DNA of 64,000 nucleotides from Streptomyces noursei. GTDB lineage: Bacteria; Actinomycetota; Actinomycetes; Streptomycetales; Streptomycetaceae. The DNA lies in contig NZ_LWBU01000279.1 of assembly GCF_001646665.1 (NCBI RefSeq), positions 310,760 to 374,759 of the forward strand, in the 5' to 3' direction. The stretch's first letter is position 1. Each line of letters opens with the position of its first letter. A model generated the notes under the pieces. The model saw nothing but the letters and a program-made list of their open reading frames with translations, did no database searches and was not told where the DNA came from. Made by a program: the position numbers and the translations under genes. Below are positions 1-10,201 of this stretch, in pieces.

Positions 1-15
1 CTTTGCGGACACGAC

Positions 16-642
16 CTAGGTCCCGTCCGGGAGCCGCGCTGCGCGCCGGGTCCTGGCGAGGAGGATCAGCGACGCGACGGCGGCGAAGGCGCACCAGGTG
101 GATACGAACTCGGTGCGCCACAGCGCCACGCACAGCATCGCCCCGGCCGCGACGACCGCGCCGAGCCGGCGCAGCAGCCGGTCGGTCGCCAGGAGCAGCG
201 CGCCGACGGTGGCGAGCAGGTAGCCGCCGATGAGCAGCGGCGCGTACGGCAGGTCCAGTACGTAGCCGATGGTGCGGCCGCGGATGTGGGCCGTCACCGG
301 CCCGGTGGCGAGGCGGTACGAGAGCGCGGCCGCCGTCGCGCACCCGACGGCGGCCGGGACGGCGAGGCGGGCGCGGGCTCCCGGCGGGGTGACAAGCAGG
401 ACGCCGAGCGGCACCCACAGGGGCAGCAGCGGCAGCGCGATGACGGCCCACGCCAGGGTCGCCGGCCCACCGCCGCCCCCGGCGTCCCAGACGGCGGCCT
501 CGACGATCTGGTGGACCCCCAGCAGCAACGGCAGCGCGGCGAGCGGCAGTTCACGGAGGCTTCGCGCGCGGGCCACGCAGACGGCGCCGACCGTGGCGAT
601 GACGGTGCCGGCCACGAGATCGGCGGTCGCGTTCCAACACAT
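16..642 (-). CDS. DUF6629-like small integral membrane protein
   Basis: The 208-residue product begins MCWNATADL and continues with about six to seven hydrophobic segments, including an early GVHQIVEA element. That start and spacing match my memory of the DUF6629 family, which has no known function. An upstream in-frame extension is possible, but it is proline/arginine rich and unlike the membrane part, so the start before MCWN is preferred. The gene is divergent from the GNAT gene, with only 47 bp between the starts. Family assignment is moderately sure; function unknown. Confidence 0.7.
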   Translation of the reverse strand: MCWNATADLVAGTVIATVGAVCVARARSLRELPLAALPLLLGVHQIVEAAVWDAGGGGGPATLAWAVIALPLLPLWVPLGVLLVTPPGARARLAVPAAVGCATAAALSYRLATGPVTAHIRGRTIGYVLDLPYAPLLIGGYLLATVGALLLATDRLLRRLGAVVAAGAMLCVALWRTEFVSTWCAFAAVASLILLARTRRAARLPDGT

Positions 643-689
643 ATGGGTAGCGTACGGGTGCAACCGTACGGCGGCCGGGAGGAGATCCC

Positions 690-1550
690 TTGTCAGCGCT
701 TCAGGTGTCGCGAGCCACTGCGGAGGACTGGGCGGTGGTGCGCGAATGGGCCGTGGCGGAGGGCTGGAACCCCGGCCTCGGGGACACGGCGAGCTTCTTC
801 GCACAGGATCCCGACGGGTTCTTCCTCGGCCGGCTCGACGGAGAGCGGGAACCGGTTTCGGCCATTTCGGTCGTCAACTACGACGACGCGTACGCCTTCC
901 TCGGCTTCTACTTGGTGCGGCCCGACCGGCGCGGTCTCGGGTACGGACTGGCCACCTGGAAGGCGGCGCTGGCGCACGCGGGCGGCCGCACGGTCGGGCT
1001 CGACGGGGTGCCCGCGCAGCAGGACAACTACCGCCGCTCGGGGTTCGTCCTGGCGCACCGCTCGGCCCGCTGGACGGGACCGGTGACGGCGGGCTCCGCG
1101 GCGGCCGGCACCCGCGCCGCGGGGGTGGTGCCGGCCACCGGGGCGGGGCTGTCGGCGATCGCCGCCTACGACGCCGCCTGCTACCCCGCCGAGCGGCCGC
1201 GCTTCCTGGAGCGGTGGCTGCGGGCGCCCGGCCACGTGGCGCTCGCGCGGGTGGTGGACGGGCGGATGACGGGGTACGGGGTGATCCGCCCGGCGCAGGA
1301 CGAGGCGCGGGTGGGGCCGCTGTTCGCCGACTCGCCGGGTGACGCGGAGGTGCTGCTGGACGCGCTCGTGGCCGGTTCCGGCGCGGACCGGATCGCCATG
1401 GACGTACCGGAGTCGAACGCCGCCGCCGTGCGCCTGGCGGAGAGCCGGGGGCTGGTGCCGACGTTCGCCACGGCGCGGATGTACACGGGGCCGGTGCGCC
1501 CGTTCGCCCGGGACCGCGTCTTCGGCATCACCACCCTGGAGCTGGGCTGA
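690..1550 (+). CDS. Tandem GNAT-fold N-acetyltransferase
   Basis: The 286-residue protein has an N-terminal GNAT domain (about residues 5-130) with the acetyl-CoA loop region RPDRRGLGYG, and a C-terminal half resembling the YitH/HolE acetyltransferase-like domain. The family transfers an acetyl group from acetyl-CoA to an amine; the substrate here cannot be inferred. A TTG start is chosen because GGGAGGAGA sits just upstream (677-685). Its stop is 1 bp from the stop of the convergent ABC transporter gene, and no terminator hairpin fits between them. Confidence 0.85.
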   Translation: MSALQVSRATAEDWAVVREWAVAEGWNPGLGDTASFFAQDPDGFFLGRLDGEREPVSAISVVNYDDAYAFLGFYLVRPDRRGLGYGLATWKAALAHAGGRTVGLDGVPAQQDNYRRSGFVLAHRSARWTGPVTAGSAAAGTRAAGVVPATGAGLSAIAAYDAACYPAERPRFLERWLRAPGHVALARVVDGRMTGYGVIRPAQDEARVGPLFADSPGDAEVLLDALVAGSGADRIAMDVPESNAAAVRLAESRGLVPTFATARMYTGPVRPFARDRVFGITTLELG

Positions 1551-1551
1551 G

Positions 1552-3492
1552 TCACGTGCCGGTGCCGTACTGCTCGGCCTGGAGGAGGTACATGCGCCGG
1601 TAGCGGGAGTCGGGCCGGTCCATCAGTTCCTCGTGGGAACCCGACTCGACGAGCCGGCCCCGGTGGAGGACGTGGATGACGTCGGCGGACTGGATGCCGG
1701 CCATGCGGTGGCTGACGAGCACGACGGTCCGCCCCTCGTCGCTGAGGGCCCGGATGCGCCGGAAGGACTCGACCTCCGCCTCGGGGTCCAGCGCGGAGGT
1801 CGGCTCGTCGGCGATCACCAGGGTGGCCTCGCGGTAGCGCAGGCGGGCCTGGCCGACCGTCTGCCACTGGCCGCCGGACAGCTCGGAGCCGTGCCGGAAC
1901 TCACGGGCGAGCAGGGTGTCGTAGCCGCGCGGCAGGGTGCCGCCGAGCCGGTCGGCGCCCGAGTACACGGCGGCCCGCTGGACACGGCCCGGGTCCGGGG
2001 GCGCGTCGGGCTGCCCGATGCGGATGTTGGTGTCCAGCGTGAAGGGCCAGCGCTGGAAGTCCTGGTCGAGGACGGCGACATGGCGGAAGACGTCCAGCCG
2101 GTCGGCCTCGGCGAGGTCGGTGTCCCCCCACAGGACACGGCCGTCCTGCGGCCGGTGGAGCCCGGCGAGGAGCTTGACGAGCGTGGACTTCCCCGATCCG
2201 TTCGCGCCGACCAGGGCGACGACGGAGCCGGCGGCGATGGTCAGGGACACCCCGTCCAGCGCGGGTTCTTCGCGGTCGGGGTAGCGGAAGCCGACGTTCT
2301 CGAAGGTGATCTTCTCGGGGAAGTCGGGGACGGCCGTGCCGCCGGCGGGGATGGCCCGCCGGTCGGCGGCCACCGTGAACCGGTCGAGGTCGCGGACGTA
2401 CAGGGACTCCTCGTGGAGGGTGTTGACGTGCGTGATCAGGGCGCTGAGGCTGGCGGAGCCGGTGCGTACGGCGAGGGCGGCGGTGCCCGCCATGGCGATG
2501 TCCATCCGGCCGCTGACCAGCAGGACGCCGAGGGCGGCGTACGTGAGGAGGGCGGCTGCGCCCGACAGCGCCGCCGCCAGCAGCTCGGTGAGGGCGCGCC
2601 CGTCGGCGAGGCGGGTCTGTTCGGCCTCCGAGGTCTCGGCCATGTCGTGGAACCGGTCGAGGAGGTAGCGGCCCACCTGGTGCACGCGGACCTCCTGCGC
2701 GGATTCGCGGCTGGTGATGAGGTTGCTGACCAGGCGGGCGGCCCGTTCGTGCTCGATCCAGTTCATACGGGAGGCGTAGCGGCGCTGCGCCACATGCATG
2801 GCTCCCCAGCCGCGGGGCAGGGCGATCAGCACCAGCAGCGGCAGGAGTGCCGGGTGCAGCACGGTGAGGACGCCGGCTGCGGCGACGATGGTGAAGACGC
2901 CGTTGAGGGCGCCCACGCAGGCGCCGATCATGTTCCGGGCGGCCACGGCGCCGAACTGGGCGGAGTCCAGGAGCTTGCGGAAGGCGCCGTCCTCGATGGC
3001 GTCGAGCTCCACGCCCGCGGCGCGGCGGAGGTACTTCTCGGTGGCGAGCCGCTCGACCTTGGGCTCCAGCCGGCCGGTGGCGGCGGTGGACAGGCTGGCG
3101 AGCACCGCGTTGACGACGGCGAGCACCCCGGCGGCGATCAGCGCGGGCAGGGCGGCGCGGAGGCGGTCGGTGGTGGTGCCGGCGGCGAAGAGGGCGTGCA
3201 GGACCTGGTTCGTCAGGAGCAGTCCGCCGGCCTGGGCGACGCCCTGACCGATCTCGGCGAGACCGACGGCCAGCAGCGCGCGCCCGTCCGACTCCCGGGC
3301 GAGCCGCAGGGTCCCGCCGACGAGCCGGGGCAGGGCGCGTACGGCGGCCAGCGGCTTGAGGTCGAGCCTGGCGTACTCGTGCGCGGCCCAGCCGTAGTCG
3401 TAGCGCAGGGCGCCGCCGAACAGCTCGCGCTCGCTCTCGGAGACGGGCGGCTCGGACCTCCAGGCCCGCCGGAACAGTTTCTTGTCACGCAC
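1552..3492 (-). CDS. ABC transporter, fused permease and ATPase (exporter type)
   Basis: The roughly 646-residue protein has an N-terminal membrane domain with about five to six hydrophobic segments and a C-terminal nucleotide-binding domain. The domain shows Walker A GANGSGKST, signature LSGGQ, Walker B LVIADEPTSALD and the H-loop LVSHR. This is the half-transporter layout of type IV exporters, which work as dimers in the cytoplasmic membrane. The substrate is unknown and no partner half-transporter is adjacent, so a homodimer is likely. The GTG at 3492 is used; the frame stays open far upstream, but that part is low-complexity shadow of the neighbouring surface-protein gene. Confidence 0.9.
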   Translation of the reverse strand: MRDKKLFRRAWRSEPPVSESERELFGGALRYDYGWAAHEYARLDLKPLAAVRALPRLVGGTLRLARESDGRALLAVGLAEIGQGVAQAGGLLLTNQVLHALFAAGTTTDRLRAALPALIAAGVLAVVNAVLASLSTAATGRLEPKVERLATEKYLRRAAGVELDAIEDGAFRKLLDSAQFGAVAARNMIGACVGALNGVFTIVAAAGVLTVLHPALLPLLVLIALPRGWGAMHVAQRRYASRMNWIEHERAARLVSNLITSRESAQEVRVHQVGRYLLDRFHDMAETSEAEQTRLADGRALTELLAAALSGAAALLTYAALGVLLVSGRMDIAMAGTAALAVRTGSASLSALITHVNTLHEESLYVRDLDRFTVAADRRAIPAGGTAVPDFPEKITFENVGFRYPDREEPALDGVSLTIAAGSVVALVGANGSGKSTLVKLLAGLHRPQDGRVLWGDTDLAEADRLDVFRHVAVLDQDFQRWPFTLDTNIRIGQPDAPPDPGRVQRAAVYSGADRLGGTLPRGYDTLLAREFRHGSELSGGQWQTVGQARLRYREATLVIADEPTSALDPEAEVESFRRIRALSDEGRTVVLVSHRMAGIQSADVIHVLHRGRLVESGSHEELMDRPDSRYRRMYLLQAEQYGTGT

Positions 3493-3628
3493 GATCCCCA
3501 CCCCCCGGTCGCCGCGGCGCCGTTGCCGTCGCAGCAACCGCTCCCCCACCGCCGATCGGGTGAAACGTGCACGTGTGGGGCGGGCGCGTCGCACTCGGCA
3601 CGAATCGGATGATCCTATTTTCACCGCT

Positions 3629-5464
3629 ATGCGAATGACTGGACTGGCGGTGCTCCCGGCCGTGTTGTGCGGGCTGTGCGCGATGAGCCCCGGAGCGGCG
3701 GGACTCCCTCCCGGGGGACACGGGACGCCGGCTGCCGGCGGGACTGCCGGCGCGCACGGGACTCCCGCCTCCCACGGGGCCGCCGTGCTGCCCGGGACAC
3801 GGGTGACCGCCGGTGCGGTGCCGTTGCCCGGGACACCGGTGACCGCCGGTGCGGTGCCGCTGCCCGGGACGCCCGAGGTGGTCGGGGCCGGTGGGACGTT
3901 CAGTGCCGCGCTTGCTGCCGGGACCTCGGAGGCCGTGGGGATGCCCACGACCACCGGGACCGACGGGACGACTACGGCCACGGGGACCGCTGAGACCGCC
4001 GGGACCGCCGGGGCGCGTCCCGGGGCCGGTGGCCTGCGCGTCGGGAACCCCATGGCCGGGAACCGCGGCTTCGGCGTCGTGACCCGGCGCGACGCGGTGC
4101 TGGCCGGGACCGGGTCCGCAAGCCCCGTCGCCGTGGGCGGCGACCTGGTCCTCGGGTCCCGGTACGGCGTCGCGCCCCGCAGGGAGGGCGGCTACACCGC
4201 GCCGGGCGACCGGCGGCCCACCGCCCTCCTGGTCGGCGGGGCGGTCGACCTCGCCGGCAGCGCGGCGGACGGGGTGCTGAAGGTGAGCGGGGACGCCTAC
4301 GTCAAGGTGGGCGACCTGTCCGACAGCGCCGCCCTGGCCACCGGCATGGACGGCGCGCCGGTGAAGACCCGGCTGGTGGCCACCGGGCGGGGCTACGGCA
4401 CGACGCCGCGCGTCGAGCTGACCACCGCCCAGGCGTCCGCGTCGGTGGGCCCCGCGCCGGGCCTCGTCGACTTCGGCGCCCTGTTCGCCGACCACCGCCG
4501 GCGCGCCGACGCCCTGGCGCGCTGCCCGGGCACGGTGACACCGCGCGGCGCCCTCGGCCCGGGCGCCACCGTGCGGATCCGGCTCGCCGACGACCGGACG
4601 AACGTGCTGCGGCTGACCGGCACGCAGCTCGCCGGCATCAGGTCACTGGCCTTCGAGAACCGGCCCGCGGCGGACCGGCCCCTCGTGGTGGTGGTCGACA
4701 CGGGGGCGGAGGGGGACGTGCTGTCCTGGCGGCCGCCCGCGACGACCGGCCTGGGTACCGGGGACGCGCCGTACGTCCTGTGGACCTTCGCCGGCACCAA
4801 GGACCTCACGCTCACGGCCGGCGACACCCTGTGGGGCTCGCTCTACGCGCCCCGCGCGGACCTGACCGACCGGAGCCCCGCCGACATCGAGGGCGACATC
4901 GTGGTCCGCTCGTTCCGGGCGGGCCCCGGCGCGGGCGGCATCCGCAGCGCCGCGTTCGCGGCCGAGCCGGAGTGCGGCAGCGCTCCGGCGCCCGCGTCCG
5001 GACCGTCCCGGGACCGGTCGGTGGTCCCGGGGGCGGCGGTCCCGGGTGCGGGGGCGAGGCCGGAGCCGGGCCCGGAGGCGAAGCCGGGCACGGATCCGGG
5101 CCCGGACGGGGAGCCGGGTCGGGAGGCGGAGGCGGGGGTGGGCCCGGGAACGGGTCGGGAGCCGGACCCGGAGGCGAAGCCGGGACCGGGGGCGGCCGCG
5201 GAGGCGGAGGCGGAGCCGGGACCCGGCTCGCGGGCCCCCGCCACCGGGGCCGTCACGGACGCCCGCCCCGGTTCCGGGCCCTCCCCCGCCGAGTCCTTCC
5301 CGCGCCGCGCCGAGGAGCCCTCCCCCGGCGCCGGCACCGCCATGGCCGACACCGGCTCCCGGTCGGGGCTCTGGTACACGGGCGCCGGAGCGGCCCTGCT
5401 CGTCGCCGTCGGCACGGCCCTGACCAGGGCGTCCCGTCGCGGCCGCCGGGAGCCCGGCGAGTGA
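3629..5464 (+). CDS. Secreted choice-of-anchor-A surface protein with variant sortase signal
   Basis: The 611-residue protein has an N-terminal signal peptide (about residues 1-25), then a Gly/Thr/Pro/Val-rich spacer holding two copies of a 12-residue repeat (VTAGAVPLPGTP). A domain resembling the choice-of-anchor A family follows (about 145-450). A Pro-Gly-Glu repeat stalk (about 470-535) leads to MADTG, a hydrophobic helix and a Arg-rich tail ending RRGRREPGE. That tail is the layout of a sortase substrate, MADTG being one change from the LAxTG motif of Streptomyces class E sortases. The protein is probably displayed on the cell wall. No Shine-Dalgarno sequence precedes the ATG, so translation may be leaderless. 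No sortase gene is adjacent. Confidence 0.8.
   Translation: MRMTGLAVLPAVLCGLCAMSPGAAGLPPGGHGTPAAGGTAGAHGTPASHGAAVLPGTRVTAGAVPLPGTPVTAGAVPLPGTPEVVGAGGTFSAALAAGTSEAVGMPTTTGTDGTTTATGTAETAGTAGARPGAGGLRVGNPMAGNRGFGVVTRRDAVLAGTGSASPVAVGGDLVLGSRYGVAPRREGGYTAPGDRRPTALLVGGAVDLAGSAADGVLKVSGDAYVKVGDLSDSAALATGMDGAPVKTRLVATGRGYGTTPRVELTTAQASASVGPAPGLVDFGALFADHRRRADALARCPGTVTPRGALGPGATVRIRLADDRTNVLRLTGTQLAGIRSLAFENRPAADRPLVVVVDTGAEGDVLSWRPPATTGLGTGDAPYVLWTFAGTKDLTLTAGDTLWGSLYAPRADLTDRSPADIEGDIVVRSFRAGPGAGGIRSAAFAAEPECGSAPAPASGPSRDRSVVPGAAVPGAGARPEPGPEAKPGTDPGPDGEPGREAEAGVGPGTGREPDPEAKPGPGAAAEAEAEPGPGSRAPATGAVTDARPGSGPSPAESFPRRAEEPSPGAGTAMADTGSRSGLWYTGAGAALLVAVGTALTRASRRGRREPGE
3785..3874 (+). repeat. Two and a half copies of a 36-bp in-frame tandem repeat
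   Basis: Two complete 36-bp units lie at 3803-3838 and 3839-3874, differing at only a few positions and encoding VTAGAVPLPGTP twice. A half unit (3785-3802) precedes them. They form part of the spacer next to the signal peptide of the surface protein, and the number of copies could vary between strains. Confidence 0.9.
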
Positions 5465-5541
5465 ACCGGGCGGCCCATAAAAGGCAGGAGTCCGGGTACC
5501 CGAACCGCCTCCCGAAGGTCGACGAGGAGGGCAGAGCACCC

Positions 5542-6366
5542 GTGAGGAACCACTCGCAAGACGCCACCCAGTCCGGCGGTCCGACCGGACCCGCCGACCC
5601 GACCGGGCCCACCGGTCCCCTGGGGCTGCGGCTGGCCGGGGGCAGAGCCGTGGAGGGCGAGCCCGGTGACGCGCTCCTCGGCACCCCCGCGAGCGGCGGA
5701 ACCTCGGCCGGCGCCCCGCACGACCATGGAACGTCCGCCGCGCCGGGCGGAACCGGGGGCGCCGCGGGCGGCGCCGAAGGCCCGGCCGGCACCCACCCTC
5801 CGGACCGCACGCAGGCCATCCTGGAGGCCACCAAGCAGGTGGCGGCGCTGCTGAAGAGCGCCGGTCACCCGTTCGCACTGGCCGGGAGTGTGGCGGCGTA
5901 CGCGCACGGCGTGCCGCAGAGCCTCCAGCACGACACCGACTTCGCGATCCTGCGCGAGGACGCCGAGGCGGTCACGCAGGACCTGGAGGCGGCCGGCATC
6001 CAGGTGCGGGTGCCGCCCGAGGACTGGCTGATCAAGGCGCGGAGCCACGGCGAGGAGATCGACCTGATCTTCGAGCTGGCACGGCACCCGGTCACCCCCG
6101 ACCTGCTGCAGAGGGCGCACACCCTGCCGGTGGACTCGGTGCGGATGCCGGTGCTGGCGCCGACCGACCTGGTGGGCAGCCTGCTGGCCGCGTTCTCCGA
6201 GCACCACTGCGACTTCGGTGCCGTCCTGCCGATCGCCCGCACCCTGCGGGAGAAGATCGACTGGGATCTGCTGCGCCGGGAGAGCGAAGGCTCCCCCATG
6301 CCTGAGGCTTTCCTGTATTTGCTGGAACGCCTGAACGTGATCGAACCCCGGGAGGCCACGCCATGA
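5542..6366 (+). CDS. MNT-fold nucleotidyltransferase-like protein
   Basis: The 274-residue product has a Gly/Pro/Thr-rich low-complexity N-terminus (about 1-90). A nucleotidyltransferase-superfamily core follows: LAGSVAAYAHG stands for the usual hG[GS] helix turn, HDTDFAI for the paired acidic residues, and EEIDLIF for the third acidic residue. The family transfers nucleotides to nucleic acids, proteins or small molecules; the substrate here is unknown. The GTG start follows GAGGAGG (5524-5530). It is the first gene of a tight three-gene operon: its stop overlaps the BON gene start by 4 bp. Confidence 0.75.
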   Translation: MRNHSQDATQSGGPTGPADPTGPTGPLGLRLAGGRAVEGEPGDALLGTPASGGTSAGAPHDHGTSAAPGGTGGAAGGAEGPAGTHPPDRTQAILEATKQVAALLKSAGHPFALAGSVAAYAHGVPQSLQHDTDFAILREDAEAVTQDLEAAGIQVRVPPEDWLIKARSHGEEIDLIFELARHPVTPDLLQRAHTLPVDSVRMPVLAPTDLVGSLLAAFSEHHCDFGAVLPIARTLREKIDWDLLRRESEGSPMPEAFLYLLERLNVIEPREATP

Positions 6367-6617
6367 GCGCCGCCGACACCGCCGAGTACCGCATCGCCCA
6401 TCTGCGGGACCGGCTGGCGAGCGAGGACATCGCCGAGCTGGGCATCAGGATCGAGCAGCGCGGTACGAGCGTGATGCTGTACGGCACCGTCGCCAGCGAC
6501 GACTGCCGGGCCGAGATCCTGCGCATCGCCCGGGAGGAACTGGCCGGGCTGCCGCTGCGCGAGGACCTGGTCGTCGTCTGCGCGGACGCCCCCGACCACC
6601 CCGAGGAGCTGTCGTGA
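6363..6617 (+). CDS. Small BON-domain protein
   Basis: The 84-residue protein is essentially one BON-like alpha/beta domain: a helix (residues 8-20), then strand, IEQRGTSVMLYGTV strand and RAEILRIAREEL helix. BON domains are usually exported and thought to bind lipid or scaffold envelope proteins, but this one has no signal peptide and is probably cytoplasmic. It overlaps the upstream nucleotidyltransferase gene and the downstream phosphoesterase gene by 4 bp each, so the three proteins should be made together. The role is unknown. Confidence 0.7.
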   Translation: MSAADTAEYRIAHLRDRLASEDIAELGIRIEQRGTSVMLYGTVASDDCRAEILRIAREELAGLPLREDLVVVCADAPDHPEELS

Positions 6618-7402
6618 TCCGAGTAGCAGCGGTCGGTGACATCCACCTGGGCCCGGGCAGTGCGGGCACCCTGCGGCCGGCCTTCGAGTCCCTGCACGAG
6701 CAGGCGGACCTGCTCCTGCTCGCCGGTGACCTGACGCGGCACGGCACGGCGGAGGAGGGCGAGGTCGTGGCCGGCGAGGTGGCCGGACTCGGCATCCCGG
6801 TGGTCGCCGTGCTGGGCAACCACGACTACCAGAGCGACCAGGAGGCCGAGGTCGCGGCGGCGCTGGACCGGGTGGGCGTGACCGTCCTGGAGGGCGAGGG
6901 CACGGTGCTGAACATCCGCGGCGCGCGGGTGGGCGTCGCCGGGACCAAGGGGTTCGGCGGCGGTTTCGCCGGGCGCAGCGGCGGCGAGTTCGGCGAACCG
7001 GAGATGAAGGACTTCATCCGCTACACCCGGCGCTGCGCGGACGGTCTGCGGAAGTCGCTGACCATGCTGGCCGAGGCGGACTGCGCCGTGCGGATCGCCC
7101 TGACGCACTACGCGCCGGTGCCGGACACGCTGGCGGGTGAGCCGCTGGAGATCTACCCGTTCCTGGGGAGCTACCTGCTGGCCGAGGCGGTGGACGAGGG
7201 CGGGGCCGACCTCGCGGTGCACGGCCACGCGCACATGGGCACCGAGCACGGGATGACCAGCGAGGGCGTACGGGTGCGCAACGTCGCCCAGCCGGTGATC
7301 GGCCGGGCCTTCGCCGTCTACCACCTGCCCGTGCACGCCGGGGGCGCCGCGGCGGGCGGCGGCGGTGTGAAGGCCGGGGCGGACGCGGTGGGCGCCCACT
7401 GA
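6614..7402 (+). CDS. Calcineurin-type metallophosphoesterase
   Basis: The 262-residue protein carries the full metallophosphoesterase motif series: GDIH near the N-terminus, GDLT, GNHD, and GHAH near residue 200. These bind two metal ions and hydrolyse phosphomonoesters or diesters. The GTG start overlaps the BON gene stop. The C-terminal 20 residues are glycine-rich and probably disordered. Pairing with a nucleotidyltransferase suggests that one enzyme adds and the other removes a nucleotide or phosphate, but this is inference. Confidence 0.85.
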   Translation: MIRVAAVGDIHLGPGSAGTLRPAFESLHEQADLLLLAGDLTRHGTAEEGEVVAGEVAGLGIPVVAVLGNHDYQSDQEAEVAAALDRVGVTVLEGEGTVLNIRGARVGVAGTKGFGGGFAGRSGGEFGEPEMKDFIRYTRRCADGLRKSLTMLAEADCAVRIALTHYAPVPDTLAGEPLEIYPFLGSYLLAEAVDEGGADLAVHGHAHMGTEHGMTSEGVRVRNVAQPVIGRAFAVYHLPVHAGGAAAGGGGVKAGADAVGAH

Positions 7403-7506
7403 TCGGGCGGTCGGACACCCCGCTAGGCGGGTAACCGGGGCATACTGCCAGAGATAGGGCGCATTCATCACACAAACGGACAAAAACAGCAGAGGAGCCG
7501 AGGATC

Positions 7507-9165
<1,659 letters not shown>

Positions 9166-9185
9166 TCCCACCCGTCCCACCCCAT

Positions 9186-9223
9186 GACCGAGGGCCCCGC
9201 CGGCGACGGCGGGGCCCTCGGTC
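9186..9223 (+). terminator. Perfect 17-bp hairpin after the catalase gene
   Basis: The arms at 9186-9202 and 9207-9223 are perfectly complementary over 17 bp and enclose a 4-nt loop (GCGA). It lies 21 bp past the catalase stop and 54 bp before the convergent SDR gene end, so it probably ends transcription from both sides. No U tract follows, as is common in Streptomyces. Confidence 0.9.
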
Positions 9224-9276
9224 GTCCGGCCGGGGCCCGGAGGAGGACGCCCGGCTGCCCGGCCGGGCGGGTGCGT

Positions 9277-10086
9277 TCAGGGGCGGCGCCAGGCGTCGCT
9301 TTCCAGGTGGGAGCCGGCCTGCGGGCCCATCCGGAGCATGCCGCCGTCCACCACCCACGAGGCGCCGGTGACGTACGAGGAGTCCTCCCCGGCCAGGAAC
9401 GCGATGACCGAGGCGACCTCCCGCGCGTCGCCCGGGCGTCCCAGCGGCACACCGGGCCGGGACTGCTTGCGGACGTCCTCGTCGTCCTGGCCGGTCATCG
9501 GGGTGGCGATCTCGCCCGGCGCGACGGCGTTCACGGTGATGCCGTACTCGGCCAGCTCCAGCGCCATGACCTGGGTGAGCAGCCCGAGCCCGCCCTTGGC
9601 GGCGCAGTAGGGCGCCGCTCCGACGCGTGGCTGGTGCTCGTGGACGGACGTCACGTTGACGATCCGCCCGCCGTCCCCCTGCTCGATCATGCGGCGCGCG
9701 GCGATCTGGGAGCAGAGGAACGGCCCGACCAGGTCGACGTCCAGCACGTCCCGGACGGTCTCGTAGGACATCTCCAGGAAGGGGGTGGCCGTACCGGTGC
9801 CGGCGTTGTTCACCAGCACGTCGATGCGGCCGAGTTCGGCGGCCAGCTCGTCGACGACGTCCGCGGCGCCGGGCAGCCGGGTCAGGTCGAGGTGGGCGAC
9901 GGCGGCGCGGCGACCGTGGCCGCGGACCTCCTCGGCGGTCCGCCGCGCGCCCTCCTCGTCGGCGTGCCAGGTGATGCCGACGTCCATGCCCTCGGCCGCG
10001 AGCCGTACCGCGGTGGCCCGGCCGATGCCGGAGTCGGAGCCGGTGACGACGGCGACAGGGGTGCCCCGGTTCACGGGCGGATTCAT
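9277..10086 (-). CDS. SDR-family oxidoreductase
   Basis: The 269-residue protein has the classical short-chain dehydrogenase pattern: TGSDSGIG cofactor loop near residue 15, NNAG near 92, and a catalytic Tyr-Lys pair in YCAAKGG. The end VTGASWVVDGG is typical of the FabG-like branch. The substrate is unknown. The ATG is preceded by GAGGAGG. It is divergent from the membrane protein at 10202, with a 115-bp shared upstream region. Confidence 0.9.
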   Translation of the reverse strand: MNPPVNRGTPVAVVTGSDSGIGRATAVRLAAEGMDVGITWHADEEGARRTAEEVRGHGRRAAVAHLDLTRLPGAADVVDELAAELGRIDVLVNNAGTGTATPFLEMSYETVRDVLDVDLVGPFLCSQIAARRMIEQGDGGRIVNVTSVHEHQPRVGAAPYCAAKGGLGLLTQVMALELAEYGITVNAVAPGEIATPMTGQDDEDVRKQSRPGVPLGRPGDAREVASVIAFLAGEDSSYVTGASWVVDGGMLRMGPQAGSHLESDAWRRP

Positions 10087-10201
10087 CGTGCCTCCTCGGC
10101 GGTGTTCGGGACGTGCGTTCAGGACAATGGCGGTACCACGTGACGGGTGAGACGAAACGGCGTCCGAGGGGTTCCTGAGGCTGAAGTGTGCTGAGTGGCT
10201 C

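Noticed and set aside
1339..3612. Very long open frame on the plus strand opposite the ABC transporter
   Set aside because: It is the mirror of a high-GC gene. Its translation is Gly/Val/Glu-rich without any domain, whereas the minus strand carries all ABC motifs.
3482..3628. Upstream extension of the surface protein frame
   Set aside because: The translation is Arg-rich and would destroy the signal peptide that begins at 3629; it overlaps the start region of the ABC gene.
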